From the NCBI GenBank assembly GCA_035545895.1, contig DASZXJ010000144.1, positions 1-23,418 on the forward strand: DNA of 23,418 nt, read 5' to 3'. The notes beneath the pieces were generated by a model. The model saw nothing but the letters and a program-made list of their open reading frames with translations, was not told where the DNA came from and did no database searches. Shown here piece by piece: positions 1 through 7,343 of this stretch (positions are counted from its first letter, which is position 1; the number at the start of each line of letters is the position of its first letter). Made by a program: the position numbers and the translations under genes. Source of the DNA: DASZXJ01 sp035545895 (GTDB lineage Bacteria; Planctomycetota; Phycisphaerae; Tepidisphaerales; Tepidisphaeraceae).

Positions 1-123
1 TTGGTCAGCGCCGAACCGCGAACCGGCGCAGCATTGGGACTGGCCGCAGCCCACGGCTTCGCCAGCGTCACGGCTGCCGATGCAAAGGGATGGTTCGAGA
101 AATGCGGCTACTGTGTACACTGA
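1..123 (+). CDS. C-terminal fragment of an unrecognised protein
   Basis: Frame 1 is open from the first base to a TGA at 121-123, giving about 40 residues that end in WFEKCGYCVH. The stretch is Ala/Gly-rich, with an alternating small-residue pattern (GAALGLAAAHGFASV) that would suit the last helix and strand of an alpha/beta enzyme. Nothing diagnostic remains and I do not recognise the family. The 5' end lies outside the window. It converges on the UvrC-like gene, with 71 bp between the two stop codons. That it is coding rests only on the open frame and the plausible composition. Confidence 0.4.
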   Translation: MVSAEPRTGAALGLAAAHGFASVTAADAKGWFEKCGYCVH

Positions 124-194
124 CCTGAAAACCGCTCTAAATTAAGAGAAAGCGCACAGCCACAGGTGAAAACCGCTGATTTCCAAAATTTCCC

Positions 195-1361
195 TCAAAG
201 CATCTGCAATTCCTTGACGACCCCTTCGGATTCTTCGACAGGCTCCTCAATTTTTTGCTTCTGTACATCCCTGAATGCCTTGGCGACCGATTTTTCGTCG
301 ATTGTATCGAGCGGCAGGTAAATTCCTTCGGTGGCTTTGGGTCGGAACAGGTGTTGGGAGACGATCGCGACGCGCTCGGCTGCGATTGTGTCGAGAAAAT
401 TGACGTCGCGCTGAGCCGCAAGCGGCAAGGCGTAGCGCAAAATTTCCGCGGGGTCAGGTGAATCGATCAAACCAGCGATTTCATCGATTTGTCCGGGTGT
501 GATCAGAAAAACCTTCGCGGTGTTTTGTCGCGGGCCGGATTGGATCGAAAGATACTTGAAATCCTTCAGCAGCCGCACAAATCGGAAAGGCCCCTTGCCT
601 AGCTTGGAAAGTGAATCGATGTATTGCTTGATCTTGGCGGCTGATTCAAATTTCAGCGCTGCCGCCGCCTGCTGCATTCGCTTTTTATTGTCGGCAATCA
701 ATTCATCCGGTGAAATCAGGGTCTGGGCGCTCCATTGCACGAGATTGCGATATTGCTCCATCGAAATCGATCCATCGCAGGGCGCGGGACACTTGCCCAT
801 CTGTTTATACGCACAGGCCGTCGTATTCGGCGATTCCAGCAGGATGTTGTAATAACGGCAGAGATCGAACCAATCGATCACATCATCGATCAATCGCCCG
901 GCGGCGTGTTTGTCCTGGACCGGCCCGATGAGCAAACCCGTCTTGATGTTCGGGTCGATCGTCTTGGTGTATCGCGGGAAGTTGGCATCGGGGTTGATGT
1001 GCAGAAACCATGCCGGCCAGAAACCGGTCATGCCTCGATACGATTCGGGGAAATACTGTCTGGCCGCTTCGAGATAAACGCTATCGGCCTCGAAGGAACT
1101 GAACACTCTTCGCCAATAAATTTTTCGGACGATTTGTCGGTAATCGACTCGCTTGGTGAGCACTGTCGCGTCGCCTTCGCCAAGCCGTCTCTTCAGGCTG
1201 TAGCGGAGGTTTTTGACGCAAAGAAGCTGGACCGGACGATCGGCCTCGTCGGTCATCAGGTAAACGACCCACTTGGCGGGGACGTCTTTGAGCAGTTCAT
1301 CCAGATTCCGCGTGGGATCAAAATCGATCGCCTGCGGCAGGATGGGCTCGAAGTTACTCAT
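195..1361 (-). CDS. Stand-alone UvrC N-terminal-half homologue (degenerate GIY-YIG, Cys cluster, UVR motif)
   Basis: About 388 residues resembling the N-terminal half of excinuclease subunit UvrC. Residues 30-110 match the GIY-YIG domain layout, but the signature is degraded. The first element reads VVYLM and the YIGK element reads LLCVK, so the Tyr and Gly of the second element are gone; the FEAD..YLE segment survives. Next come four cysteines (about 169, 183, 191, 195). Their C-x7-C-x3-C ending (CAYKQMGKCPAPC) matches the UvrC region that binds a [4Fe-4S] cluster. A UVR (UvrB-binding) motif lies near 225-252. The RNase H-like 5' nuclease and HhH domains of UvrC are absent. The ATG at 1361 overlaps the preceding gene's TGA as ATGA, implying translational coupling; an in-frame ATG at 1394 is the alternative. 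It is likely a DNA-repair accessory or UvrB-binding protein rather than a working excinuclease. Confidence 0.8.
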   Translation of the reverse strand: MSNFEPILPQAIDFDPTRNLDELLKDVPAKWVVYLMTDEADRPVQLLCVKNLRYSLKRRLGEGDATVLTKRVDYRQIVRKIYWRRVFSSFEADSVYLEAARQYFPESYRGMTGFWPAWFLHINPDANFPRYTKTIDPNIKTGLLIGPVQDKHAAGRLIDDVIDWFDLCRYYNILLESPNTTACAYKQMGKCPAPCDGSISMEQYRNLVQWSAQTLISPDELIADNKKRMQQAAAALKFESAAKIKQYIDSLSKLGKGPFRFVRLLKDFKYLSIQSGPRQNTAKVFLITPGQIDEIAGLIDSPDPAEILRYALPLAAQRDVNFLDTIAAERVAIVSQHLFRPKATEGIYLPLDTIDEKSVAKAFRDVQKQKIEEPVEESEGVVKELQML

Positions 1362-1708
1362 CCCTTGACGGGGGCTGGGCTCGAGAGAGCGCACCAGATG
1401 GACAGTTCGATCAGCCCGAAGAGCAGTCCCGCCAGGCAGCAGAACAGCGCGGAAATGGGCTGGGTCTCTTCATCGCCGCTGGGCTGATGGATCGTCGCGC
1501 CGACGATGCTGAGAACCATTCCAATTCCGCCGAGCAGGATCGGGAGAATTGAAAGCATGAAGACCGCGTTAAATCCGAATAGCCCGACAAAAAAGACGCC
1601 AAGCCCGATGAAGCTGGCGGCAATTCCCATGGCCCCGCCGATTTTCACGGCTGAGGCGCGACGGGAGACGGGCATGACGTGTGGCCGGGGTGACGTTTCA
1701 ATTGACAT
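1358..1708 (-). CDS. Small three-TM membrane protein, unknown function
   Basis: About 116 residues. A short polar, Arg-containing N-terminus (MSIETSPRPHVMPVSRR) precedes three hydrophobic segments near residues 22-43, 46-70 and 85-105. A charged loop (HQPSGDEETQ) separates the second and third. I recognise no family motif. The ATG at 1708 is preferred; an in-frame TTG at 1717 is possible, and neither has a clear Shine-Dalgarno. The gene starts 22 bp after the upstream epimerase stop, and its own TGA overlaps the start of the UvrC-like gene, so all three probably share a transcript. Its role cannot be read from the sequence. Confidence 0.7.
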   Translation of the reverse strand: MSIETSPRPHVMPVSRRASAVKIGGAMGIAASFIGLGVFFVGLFGFNAVFMLSILPILLGGIGMVLSIVGATIHQPSGDEETQPISALFCCLAGLLFGLIELSIWCALSSPAPVKG

Positions 1709-1730
1709 GACAACCAATATAAAGGAATTC

Positions 1731-2573
1731 TCACTCGGGCGACAATTCCAATTCCTTCAGCAACCGGATGCCCGCCCGGACCTCGGCCAGACGATCATCC
1801 CCCGATTCTCGTTCAATGCACAATGGCCCGGTGTAGCCGACGTCGTCAAAAGCATCCAGCAGCTCGCCAAAATCGACTTCGCCGGTGCCCATGGTCACTT
1901 CCTGGCCCCATTGCACGCGAGGCTGATTCGATTCGACGCCATCCTTCAAATGCACATGCCGGATATGCCGGTTCAGTACGCTGACCGCGCTGATCGGATC
2001 ATCCGTGCCGTATAAAACCATGTTGCCCGGATCGAAATTCACGCCGACGTTGCGGCAGTTCAGATCATTGAGAAACTGAAGCAATACCGACGCCGATTCC
2101 CGACCTGTCTCGATCAGCAGATTCAATTTATTCGCGGCATATCCGCGCGCGATTTCGGTCAGGCGATCGACCAGGCCGGGGTATAACGCATCGTTGGAGG
2201 CGGGGATAAATCCGATATGAAACTCGACAAAATCGACGTTCATGTGGGCGGCGAGTTCGCCGGCGCTGAGCGCAAAATCCCGCCGCGCCGGCCAGCGATC
2301 GTCCGGCAGCAACCCGCCGGTGGCGCGAAGCATTGCGATCGTTGAATAATCTTCGCCGGGAAAGCTGATGCTCGATCCAGTCAGCACCAGTCCCGACTCG
2401 CGTAATTGGTGAATTTCCTCGTTGCGTTGCAATTCATCCATCGCCAGCAACGGAGCCAGCGCGATTTGAACGTGGCCAAGCTCCAGCTTGCGCACTTTTT
2501 CGATCAGGTCGCCAATATCCTTCGGTTGAAGCGACCAACTGCACACGCCGATATCGTGACCATCAATCCGCAT
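1731..2573 (-). CDS. Sugar phosphate isomerase/epimerase-like TIM-barrel protein
   Basis: 280 residues of the xylose-isomerase-like / AP-endonuclease-2 superfamily, which binds a divalent metal and isomerises or epimerises sugars and inositol derivatives in the cytoplasm. The characteristic strand ends are present in order: GVCSWSL near the N-terminus, a metal-ligand Glu in LLIETG, the VNFDPGNMVLYG motif, HVHLKDG, the GTGEVDF turn, and a C-terminal Glu in CIERES. Length is normal for the family. The ATG at 2573 has a good GGAAAGG Shine-Dalgarno 4 nt upstream; a TTG at 2576 is an unlikely alternative. It heads a three-gene run with the small membrane protein and the UvrC-like gene. The substrate cannot be deduced, since many planctomycete paralogues act on diverse sugars. 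Confidence 0.88.
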   Translation of the reverse strand: MRIDGHDIGVCSWSLQPKDIGDLIEKVRKLELGHVQIALAPLLAMDELQRNEEIHQLRESGLVLTGSSISFPGEDYSTIAMLRATGGLLPDDRWPARRDFALSAGELAAHMNVDFVEFHIGFIPASNDALYPGLVDRLTEIARGYAANKLNLLIETGRESASVLLQFLNDLNCRNVGVNFDPGNMVLYGTDDPISAVSVLNRHIRHVHLKDGVESNQPRVQWGQEVTMGTGEVDFGELLDAFDDVGYTGPLCIERESGDDRLAEVRAGIRLLKELELSPE

Positions 2574-2622
2574 CAAACCTTTCCACTAATCACGCATTTG
2601 GGGACCGGTCCAGTGTTCAAGT

Positions 2623-2670
2623 GTGACACGGGCTTTCAGCCCGTGCTCATGGGCTAAAAGCCCATGTCAC
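2623..2670. repeat. Composite palindromic (REP-like) repeat, unit 1
   Basis: A 48-bp unit bounded by GTGACA and TGTCAC that contains two perfect hairpins. One is CACGGGCT-TTC-AGCCCGTG (2627-2645) and the other is CATGGGCT-AAA-AGCCCATG (2648-2666). Both have 8-bp stems and 3-nt loops. The unit lies between the GT2 gene and the epimerase gene. It resembles dispersed palindromes common in planctomycete intergenic DNA; that resemblance is from memory. Confidence 0.85.
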
Positions 2671-2750
2671 TTTCAAACTGCACCAGTACCCGAATTTCCA
2701 AATGCCTCGATAAAGACGTAAATGGAATTTGAAGTTGAAAATCGATTCCC

Positions 2751-2806
2751 GTGACATGGCCGTCCCGGCCATGCGCTGCCCGGCACGGGCGAAACGCCCG
2801 TGTCAC
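2751..2806. repeat. Composite palindromic (REP-like) repeat, unit 2
   Basis: A 56-bp unit with the same GTGACA...TGTCAC borders as its neighbour 80 bp away. It contains hairpins CATGGCCG-TCC-CGGCCATG (2755-2773) and CACGGGCG-AAA-CGCCCGTG (2784-2802), again 8-bp stems with 3-nt loops. The arm sequences differ from unit 1 but each arm is exactly complementary to its partner, so the structure rather than the sequence is conserved. It lies 29 bp beyond the GT2 stop codon and could end or stabilise that transcript. Confidence 0.85.
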
Positions 2807-2835
2807 TTCGTCAGAATACCGCACCGGAGCATTTG

Positions 2836-3567
2836 TCATTCGCCTTTGATCTCCCGGACTTCGTAGCTTAGCCAGCGCTTCTTCAACCATCTTACACCGA
2901 TCAAATCGTAAATGCCGACAAATGCGCGGTTGCCGAACCCATATTTTGCGGTGCCGGCAAAGCGTTGCGAGTGCTTGACCGGCGTTTCATAAACGCTGTA
3001 ACCGCGCATTTTCACAAGAGTTGGAAAATACCGGTGTGCTCCACGAAACAGCTTGATGCCCCTGATTGCGTGAGCGCGATATATTTTCAAACTGCTGGCT
3101 GAATCGTTGACGGTCTCCTGGGTGATCCAGTTACGAATGCGATTGGCCTGGCGACTCTGCCAGCGACGGAAGTTCGTGTCCTGCCGATCCTTTCGCCAGC
3201 CAGTGATCATATCCACCTTCTGCTCATCCAGCATCGGGAGCAGGCGCGGAATTTCCTCGGGGTCGTTCTGCAAATCCGCATCGATGGTCGCGATGATCTG
3301 GCCGCGCGCGGCTTCAAAGCCGGCTTCAAATGCAGCGCTCTGGCCGGAGTTTTGCTGCATCCGCAGGATTCGCAGCCACGGACTTTTTTTGGCGGCTTCA
3401 TTCAGCAGACGCGGCGTATCGTCGGTGCTGCCATCGTCAATAATCAACACCTCAAACGGTTTGCCGATCCTATTGAGCGAGGCCTCGACGCGCTGGAGCA
3501 GCGTCGGCACGTTTTCCTGCTCGTTATAAGCAGGGATGACCAGCGACAAGTAGGGTGACTCATCCAT
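2836..3567 (-). CDS. Family 2 glycosyltransferase, dolichol/polyprenyl-phosphate sugar synthase-like
   Basis: 243 residues of GT-A fold. The N-terminus reads SLVIPAYNEQENV, followed by the nucleotide-binding IIDDGSTDDT (about 43-52). The metal-binding DAD lies at about 96-98 in the segment TIDADLQNDPEEIP, with a GWRKDRQDTNFRR acceptor-region motif typical of dolichol-phosphate mannose synthase/GtrB proteins. No C-terminal membrane helices follow, so it is probably cytoplasmic or peripheral. Family members move a sugar from a nucleotide sugar to a polyprenyl phosphate. The ATG at 3567 overlaps the PAP2 stop by 8 bp; a GTG at 3573 is an alternative, and GGGGGA lies upstream of both. It is the last gene of the GT-C/PAP2/GT2 cassette, where it could supply the lipid-linked donor. 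Confidence 0.87.
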   Translation of the reverse strand: MDESPYLSLVIPAYNEQENVPTLLQRVEASLNRIGKPFEVLIIDDGSTDDTPRLLNEAAKKSPWLRILRMQQNSGQSAAFEAGFEAARGQIIATIDADLQNDPEEIPRLLPMLDEQKVDMITGWRKDRQDTNFRRWQSRQANRIRNWITQETVNDSASSLKIYRAHAIRGIKLFRGAHRYFPTLVKMRGYSVYETPVKHSQRFAGTAKYGFGNRAFVGIYDLIGVRWLKKRWLSYEVREIKGE

Positions 3568-4192
3568 CGACACGTTTCCCCCATTTTCGATCCCAGAGAA
3601 AATATCGCACGAGCGTCACGCCGCCAACTCCCAATGCGGCGGCGGCGACGGCATCGCTCAGCCAGTGGGCGTTTTCCAAAACGCGCTCGGCTGCAACGAT
3701 TGTCGCCAGACCATAAAAAACCCAGCGTCCGCGAGGCCAGAGAATACCCAGCGACGCCGCCGTGGCAAACGCCAGCGCCGCATGACCGGACGGGAAACTC
3801 AAATTCTTGGCGCTGAACGGGGGAAATGGATGCAATTCAAACGGAGTGAGCGATGGCGAATCACCGGTAATCGTCTTGAACGGCCTGGCACGCCCGGCGA
3901 TCCATTTGATCGCCTCGTTCAGGCCAGCCGTCAACGTTGCAACCAGCAGAAACACCGCCGCCCGCCAGTGTGTTCGATGAACAACAGCGATGACGATCGC
4001 AAGGACGATCGTGAATGGATAGAAACCTGTCGCCTTGATTGCTTCGCGCAAATGAGAATGGGATCGAAGGAAGGAATCGCTTTGAATTGCATGCGCCTCA
4101 GATGCCATGGCGCGGTCAAACGCGGCTGCTGCAATGATGGCGAGCAGCCACAGGCTTGTTGCAATCCATACGCGCTGCTTTGCGCGATCCAT
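3560..4192 (-). CDS. PAP2-family membrane phosphatase
   Basis: 210 residues with several hydrophobic segments and all three lipid-phosphatase motifs. Motif 1 is K96...R103-P104 (KWIAGRARPF), motif 2 is FPSGH at about 133-137, and motif 3 is R170-x5-H176-x3-D180 (ERVLENAHWLSD). The two catalytic histidines and the Arg/Asp partners are intact, so it should be active at the outer face of the cytoplasmic membrane. Typical substrates are undecaprenyl pyrophosphate, phosphatidic acid or lipid A phosphates. The start ATG directly abuts the TGA of the GT-C gene (TGAATG), and its stop overlaps the GT2 start. Carrier recycling or lipid A dephosphorylation for the neighbouring transferases is the natural inference. 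Confidence 0.9.
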   Translation of the reverse strand: MDRAKQRVWIATSLWLLAIIAAAAFDRAMASEAHAIQSDSFLRSHSHLREAIKATGFYPFTIVLAIVIAVVHRTHWRAAVFLLVATLTAGLNEAIKWIAGRARPFKTITGDSPSLTPFELHPFPPFSAKNLSFPSGHAALAFATAASLGILWPRGRWVFYGLATIVAAERVLENAHWLSDAVAAAALGVGGVTLVRYFLWDRKWGKRVDG

Positions 4193-5803
4193 TCAATAAT
4201 CCGCGGGTTCGTTTGAACGCTGCATTCCCTTAAATCCGAAGCAGCGCCAGGTCTTGAAGCTCCTGATCTTCGCGCCCGCCACTTCGATGTCAAGCGAAGG
4301 CTGCTTCTCGACTCGCTCGAACGACGCTTCCACCGCAGGTGGCAGGCGATCCCCCTTGCCGATATAGATCGCGTTCATCGACAACAATGGCGATTGCGCA
4401 TCCAGCCGCCGATCCTGCCACATGTCATATTGCGACCAGCGTTTGCCAAAATACGGGCCTGCACAGTAAGTCTTTAGATGCCCATCGACGTAAAACGCCA
4501 TCTCGGCGGTTTGCTGATAATCATCGCACAATATGAAAGTGCCCGGACCCATTTCCAGCAGTTGATCAGATACATTTCGGCCCAATTGATGCCAGCCGCG
4601 AACGCGCTGAAGCAGATCCAGCTCGCCAAGATCGCGTTTGGTGAATGCCGCCACCGGCCTGAGCAGCGGATAGATGATCGAAGTATCCCGCGCGATGGGT
4701 GTAAAAATGACGGCCACGGCGATCGTGATCCAGAACCATCCGCGGTTGGGTTTCCACTGTTGATAATCGCGCCATCGCGTTCCGAGAAAATAAGCGGTGA
4801 GGATGGTCAGCGTGAAATACGCCGGCGCCGGCCAGTTCAACTGCACCTTGGCGCGAAAACTGTCCAGAAAATTCAGGGCTAGAAATGGAAGTCCGATCCA
4901 TAACAAAAACGCAAGCTGGGAATGATTGGAATTCTGCTCATCAGCTCGACTGCGCAGCGCATACACAATGGCTGCGATCATCATGATCCACATGGTCGGT
5001 CCGACGACCGCAAGCTGCCCGCCGATGAATACGACCATGTCCCATAGGGAAAATACACCTTCGCTGGCACCGGTTTGACGCGCCACATGACGTAGCGACA
5101 CCCAGCCATGCTGCACATTCCAGACGATCACGGGAAATGTGCAAAGCACCGCGATCAGCAAAGCGATGGCTGCGCCCCGCAACTGTCGCGGCCGCTGCGT
5201 CAGCAGAAATCCGAACAATCCGATGAACCAGAGCAGTTCCGAATATTTCGCGAGAAATCCGAGCCCGATCAAAAATCCGACAAAAACCCAGGACCATTGG
5301 CGATCGTCAAAAATCGCGATGGCTGCGAAGTAGGTCGCCAGCGCCCAGCAGAAAAACATGGGCGCATCGATGGTCATGTAAAATCCGCCAACGACAAAAA
5401 TCGGCAACGCATTCAACAGTAGCGATGCCCCGAGCGCCAGTCTGTCTGATCCGAACAGTTTGCGAGTAAACAGATATGTGACGATCGTTGTACCGCTGGT
5501 CAATGCGACGGCTGGATAGCGTACGGCCGCAGCCGTATCCCCAAACATCGCGCAGCTGGCGCGTATGATGTACGCAATGGCTGGGCCTTTGCTGTAATAG
5601 CTCCAGTCGAGATGACGTGACCAATCCCAATATTGCGCTTCATCCCCCGCCAGGTCGATCGGGCAATGCTGGAGATAAACCAGATTCAATCCAAACGACA
5701 AAATGACAAAGCCAGCCAGCAAAAGCCGGCATCGCATCGGCGTCAGCCACGACGACTCGTCCGTGGATTCAAATCGAACGACGTTGTCCACCGCTTCAGA
5801 CAT
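4193..5803 (-). CDS. ArnT/PMT-like GT-C membrane glycosyltransferase
   Basis: About 536 residues with a hydrophobic N-terminal helix, then the first extracytoplasmic loop carrying the GT-C acidic pair in DLAGDEAQYWDWS. Roughly ten further membrane segments follow, then a C-terminal soluble part of about 150 residues. The LDWSYYSKGP stretch after the acidic motif is typical of the ArnT/PMT_2 (RgtA-D-like) group, which moves sugars from polyprenyl-phosphate donors to lipid A or proteins outside the membrane. I prefer the ATG at 5803, which overlaps the preceding gene by 8 bp; an in-frame ATG at 5824 would add seven residues and overlap by 29 bp. It leads the cassette with PAP2 and GT2. The acceptor and sugar cannot be told from the sequence. 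Confidence 0.87.
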   Translation of the reverse strand: MSEAVDNVVRFESTDESSWLTPMRCRLLLAGFVILSFGLNLVYLQHCPIDLAGDEAQYWDWSRHLDWSYYSKGPAIAYIIRASCAMFGDTAAAVRYPAVALTSGTTIVTYLFTRKLFGSDRLALGASLLLNALPIFVVGGFYMTIDAPMFFCWALATYFAAIAIFDDRQWSWVFVGFLIGLGFLAKYSELLWFIGLFGFLLTQRPRQLRGAAIALLIAVLCTFPVIVWNVQHGWVSLRHVARQTGASEGVFSLWDMVVFIGGQLAVVGPTMWIMMIAAIVYALRSRADEQNSNHSQLAFLLWIGLPFLALNFLDSFRAKVQLNWPAPAYFTLTILTAYFLGTRWRDYQQWKPNRGWFWITIAVAVIFTPIARDTSIIYPLLRPVAAFTKRDLGELDLLQRVRGWHQLGRNVSDQLLEMGPGTFILCDDYQQTAEMAFYVDGHLKTYCAGPYFGKRWSQYDMWQDRRLDAQSPLLSMNAIYIGKGDRLPPAVEASFERVEKQPSLDIEVAGAKIRSFKTWRCFGFKGMQRSNEPADY

Positions 5804-6605
5804 TGGGGTCAACTGGCTTGCCATTCACCGTCAATCGTGCCGGATGGCCAAACCAGGCGCGAGGCGAATGCGTGTACTTCTCGTTCATCACCTTATCAAC
5901 ATCCTGCATGTTGCCGCTTGCGGGCACCCAGCCGCCATCGATGTCGGGAAAATCAACCTTGCAGTTTTCACACTTCTTGCCATCATAAAACCGGATCGGG
6001 CACCAGAACGATTCGACGTTTCTCAGCATCTCCGCGCCAAGCGCATATACACCGGTCATCCAGTCACAATATAGGCACCAGATCAGGTCGTGGCCGACAA
6101 GACCGTCAAATTTATGCCGGCTGACATTGATCCATTCGCTTTGCTTGTATCGGGGAAAACCGAGTAACACGACCAGCGTCCAATACAACGCGATCTCAAG
6201 AATGCGAATGAACCAGAAACCCGGCAGGGCGATCAACGTAACCCACAGCGCAAAATGATTCTGCCACCGCCCTACCGTGCGATTGAGAAATTTCACGATG
6301 CGCGGACCGCCGGCAGCAGTTTCGTACATCATCTCGTGTAGCCTGCACCATGTCCCAAGCACTATAATTTGCCCCGCCAGCGATCCGAACAATCCAATCC
6401 AACCCGCGCAAAACGCCGCCACCACCCAGGGCACCCACGTCAGTAATGCCACCCACAAGTCCAATAGCGGAGCGCGCGTGAACGATTCGCTGATCCGCCG
6501 GCCCAGTTCGCCGCGCCCCGGCAAAAGCGTCAATAGCGCGGCAATACCTCCAACTTCAATGACTGTGAATAAAATAACCAAAGCGAATTTGATCAACAGA
6601 GTCAT
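5796..6605 (-). CDS. Cys-containing multi-TM membrane protein next to a molybdopterin oxidoreductase
   Basis: 269 residues in two parts. The first about 150 residues hold around four hydrophobic segments (about 3-28, 47-72, 74-86, 118-148). The C-terminal half is soluble and has five cysteines arranged as C177-x2-C180, C202 and C212-x2-C215 (CLYC, FWC, CENC), a potential metal or disulfide site. I do not recognise the family. The ATG at 6605 is chosen because everything upstream in this frame lies inside the oxidoreductase gene and reads as an out-of-frame shadow. It starts 28 bp after the oxidoreductase stop. A membrane electron-transfer partner is conceivable, but the usual YedZ heme histidine pattern is not evident. 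The Cys cluster could equally be structural. Confidence 0.75.
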   Translation of the reverse strand: MTLLIKFALVILFTVIEVGGIAALLTLLPGRGELGRRISESFTRAPLLDLWVALLTWVPWVVAAFCAGWIGLFGSLAGQIIVLGTWCRLHEMMYETAAGGPRIVKFLNRTVGRWQNHFALWVTLIALPGFWFIRILEIALYWTLVVLLGFPRYKQSEWINVSRHKFDGLVGHDLIWCLYCDWMTGVYALGAEMLRNVESFWCPIRFYDGKKCENCKVDFPDIDGGWVPASGNMQDVDKVMNEKYTHSPRAWFGHPARLTVNGKPVDPNV

Positions 6606-6633
6606 GTGCAAATCATAAATGATCGGCAGCGAG

Positions 6634-7257
6634 TTACCACCCAAACCGCTCTTGCGACCATGGATCGCCGTGCATGTGATAGCCGTTCTGTTCCCAGAAA
6701 CCCGGCGCATCGGAACCGCGCAATTCGATGCCGCGAATCCATTTGGCGCTTTTCCACAGATAAAGCCTGGGCACCAGCCCGCGCAATGGCCAGCCATGGT
6801 CGGGCGTGATGTCCTTGCCTTCCCATTGATAGGCAAGAATGCAATCGTCCCCGATGAATTCATCCAGCGGCAAGTTCGTGGTGAATCCATTCTCCCCGTG
6901 ACACATCACATATTTTGCGTGCGCCTTGGGAACGGCCCGCTCGATAACGGCTTTGGTCGGCACGCCGGTAAATGTATTGTCCAGCTTGCTCCAATGCGTC
7001 ACGCAATGCATGTCGCACAAGACATCTACTGCGGGCATCTCGCGGATTTCCTTGTAGGTCAGTTCGTATTCGTTTTCGACCAGCCCGAAAATCTTGAGCC
7101 GCCAATCCGGATGATACGGATCAACCTTCGGCACATTTCCGTAATGCAGTACCGGCCACTTGGTCGTCAGAGTTTGTCCCGGCGGCGTGCGCAATTCCTT
7201 CGTGCCGCGCTGGGTGTCGGAACTGATGACGTAGGGACGGTCCGCGTTGAGAGTCAT
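6634..7257 (-). CDS. YuiH-type sulfite-oxidase-fold molybdopterin oxidoreductase
   Basis: 207 residues covering the core of the oxidoreductase molybdopterin-binding domain (sulfite oxidase fold). The segments PPGQTLTTKWPVLHYG, GLVENEYELT, DMHCVTHWSKLD, HGWPLRGLVPRLYLWKSAKW and PGFWEQNGYHMHGDPW follow in family order. Cys85 in HCVT is the expected molybdenum ligand. No Tat signal is visible, so it resembles the cytoplasmic Bacillus YuiH group rather than the exported MsrP/YedY group. The ATG at 7257 has an AGGA about 8 nt upstream; an ATG at 7302 would add 15 residues that look unlike the family. The natural substrate of this group is not established. It is followed by an unknown membrane protein 28 bp downstream. 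Confidence 0.9.
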   Translation of the reverse strand: MTLNADRPYVISSDTQRGTKELRTPPGQTLTTKWPVLHYGNVPKVDPYHPDWRLKIFGLVENEYELTYKEIREMPAVDVLCDMHCVTHWSKLDNTFTGVPTKAVIERAVPKAHAKYVMCHGENGFTTNLPLDEFIGDDCILAYQWEGKDITPDHGWPLRGLVPRLYLWKSAKWIRGIELRGSDAPGFWEQNGYHMHGDPWSQERFGW

Positions 7258-7343
7258 CGCGACAATCCTAGACACACTTTCCCCATACAACAAACAGATC
7301 ATCTAAACATATCTCCACCGTCGAAATCTCATCAAAATATTAT

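Noticed and set aside
126..177. 11-bp direct repeat TGAAAACCGCT (126-136 and 167-177) in the convergent gap
   Set aside because: Only two short copies and no accompanying structure; could be chance.
735..1487. 250-codon plus-strand open frame opposite the UvrC-like gene
   Set aside because: It lies antisense to a well-supported family member and shows no domain; its length reflects GC-rich antisense codon bias.
2580..2835. CRISPR array
   Set aside because: The repeats are two palindromic units with differing arms and no regular spacers; no cas genes are nearby.
6606..6890. 95-residue N-terminal extension of the Cys-containing membrane protein
   Set aside because: It overlaps the oxidoreductase in another frame, has low-complexity shadow composition, and the hydrophobic N-terminus begins at the ATG at 6605.
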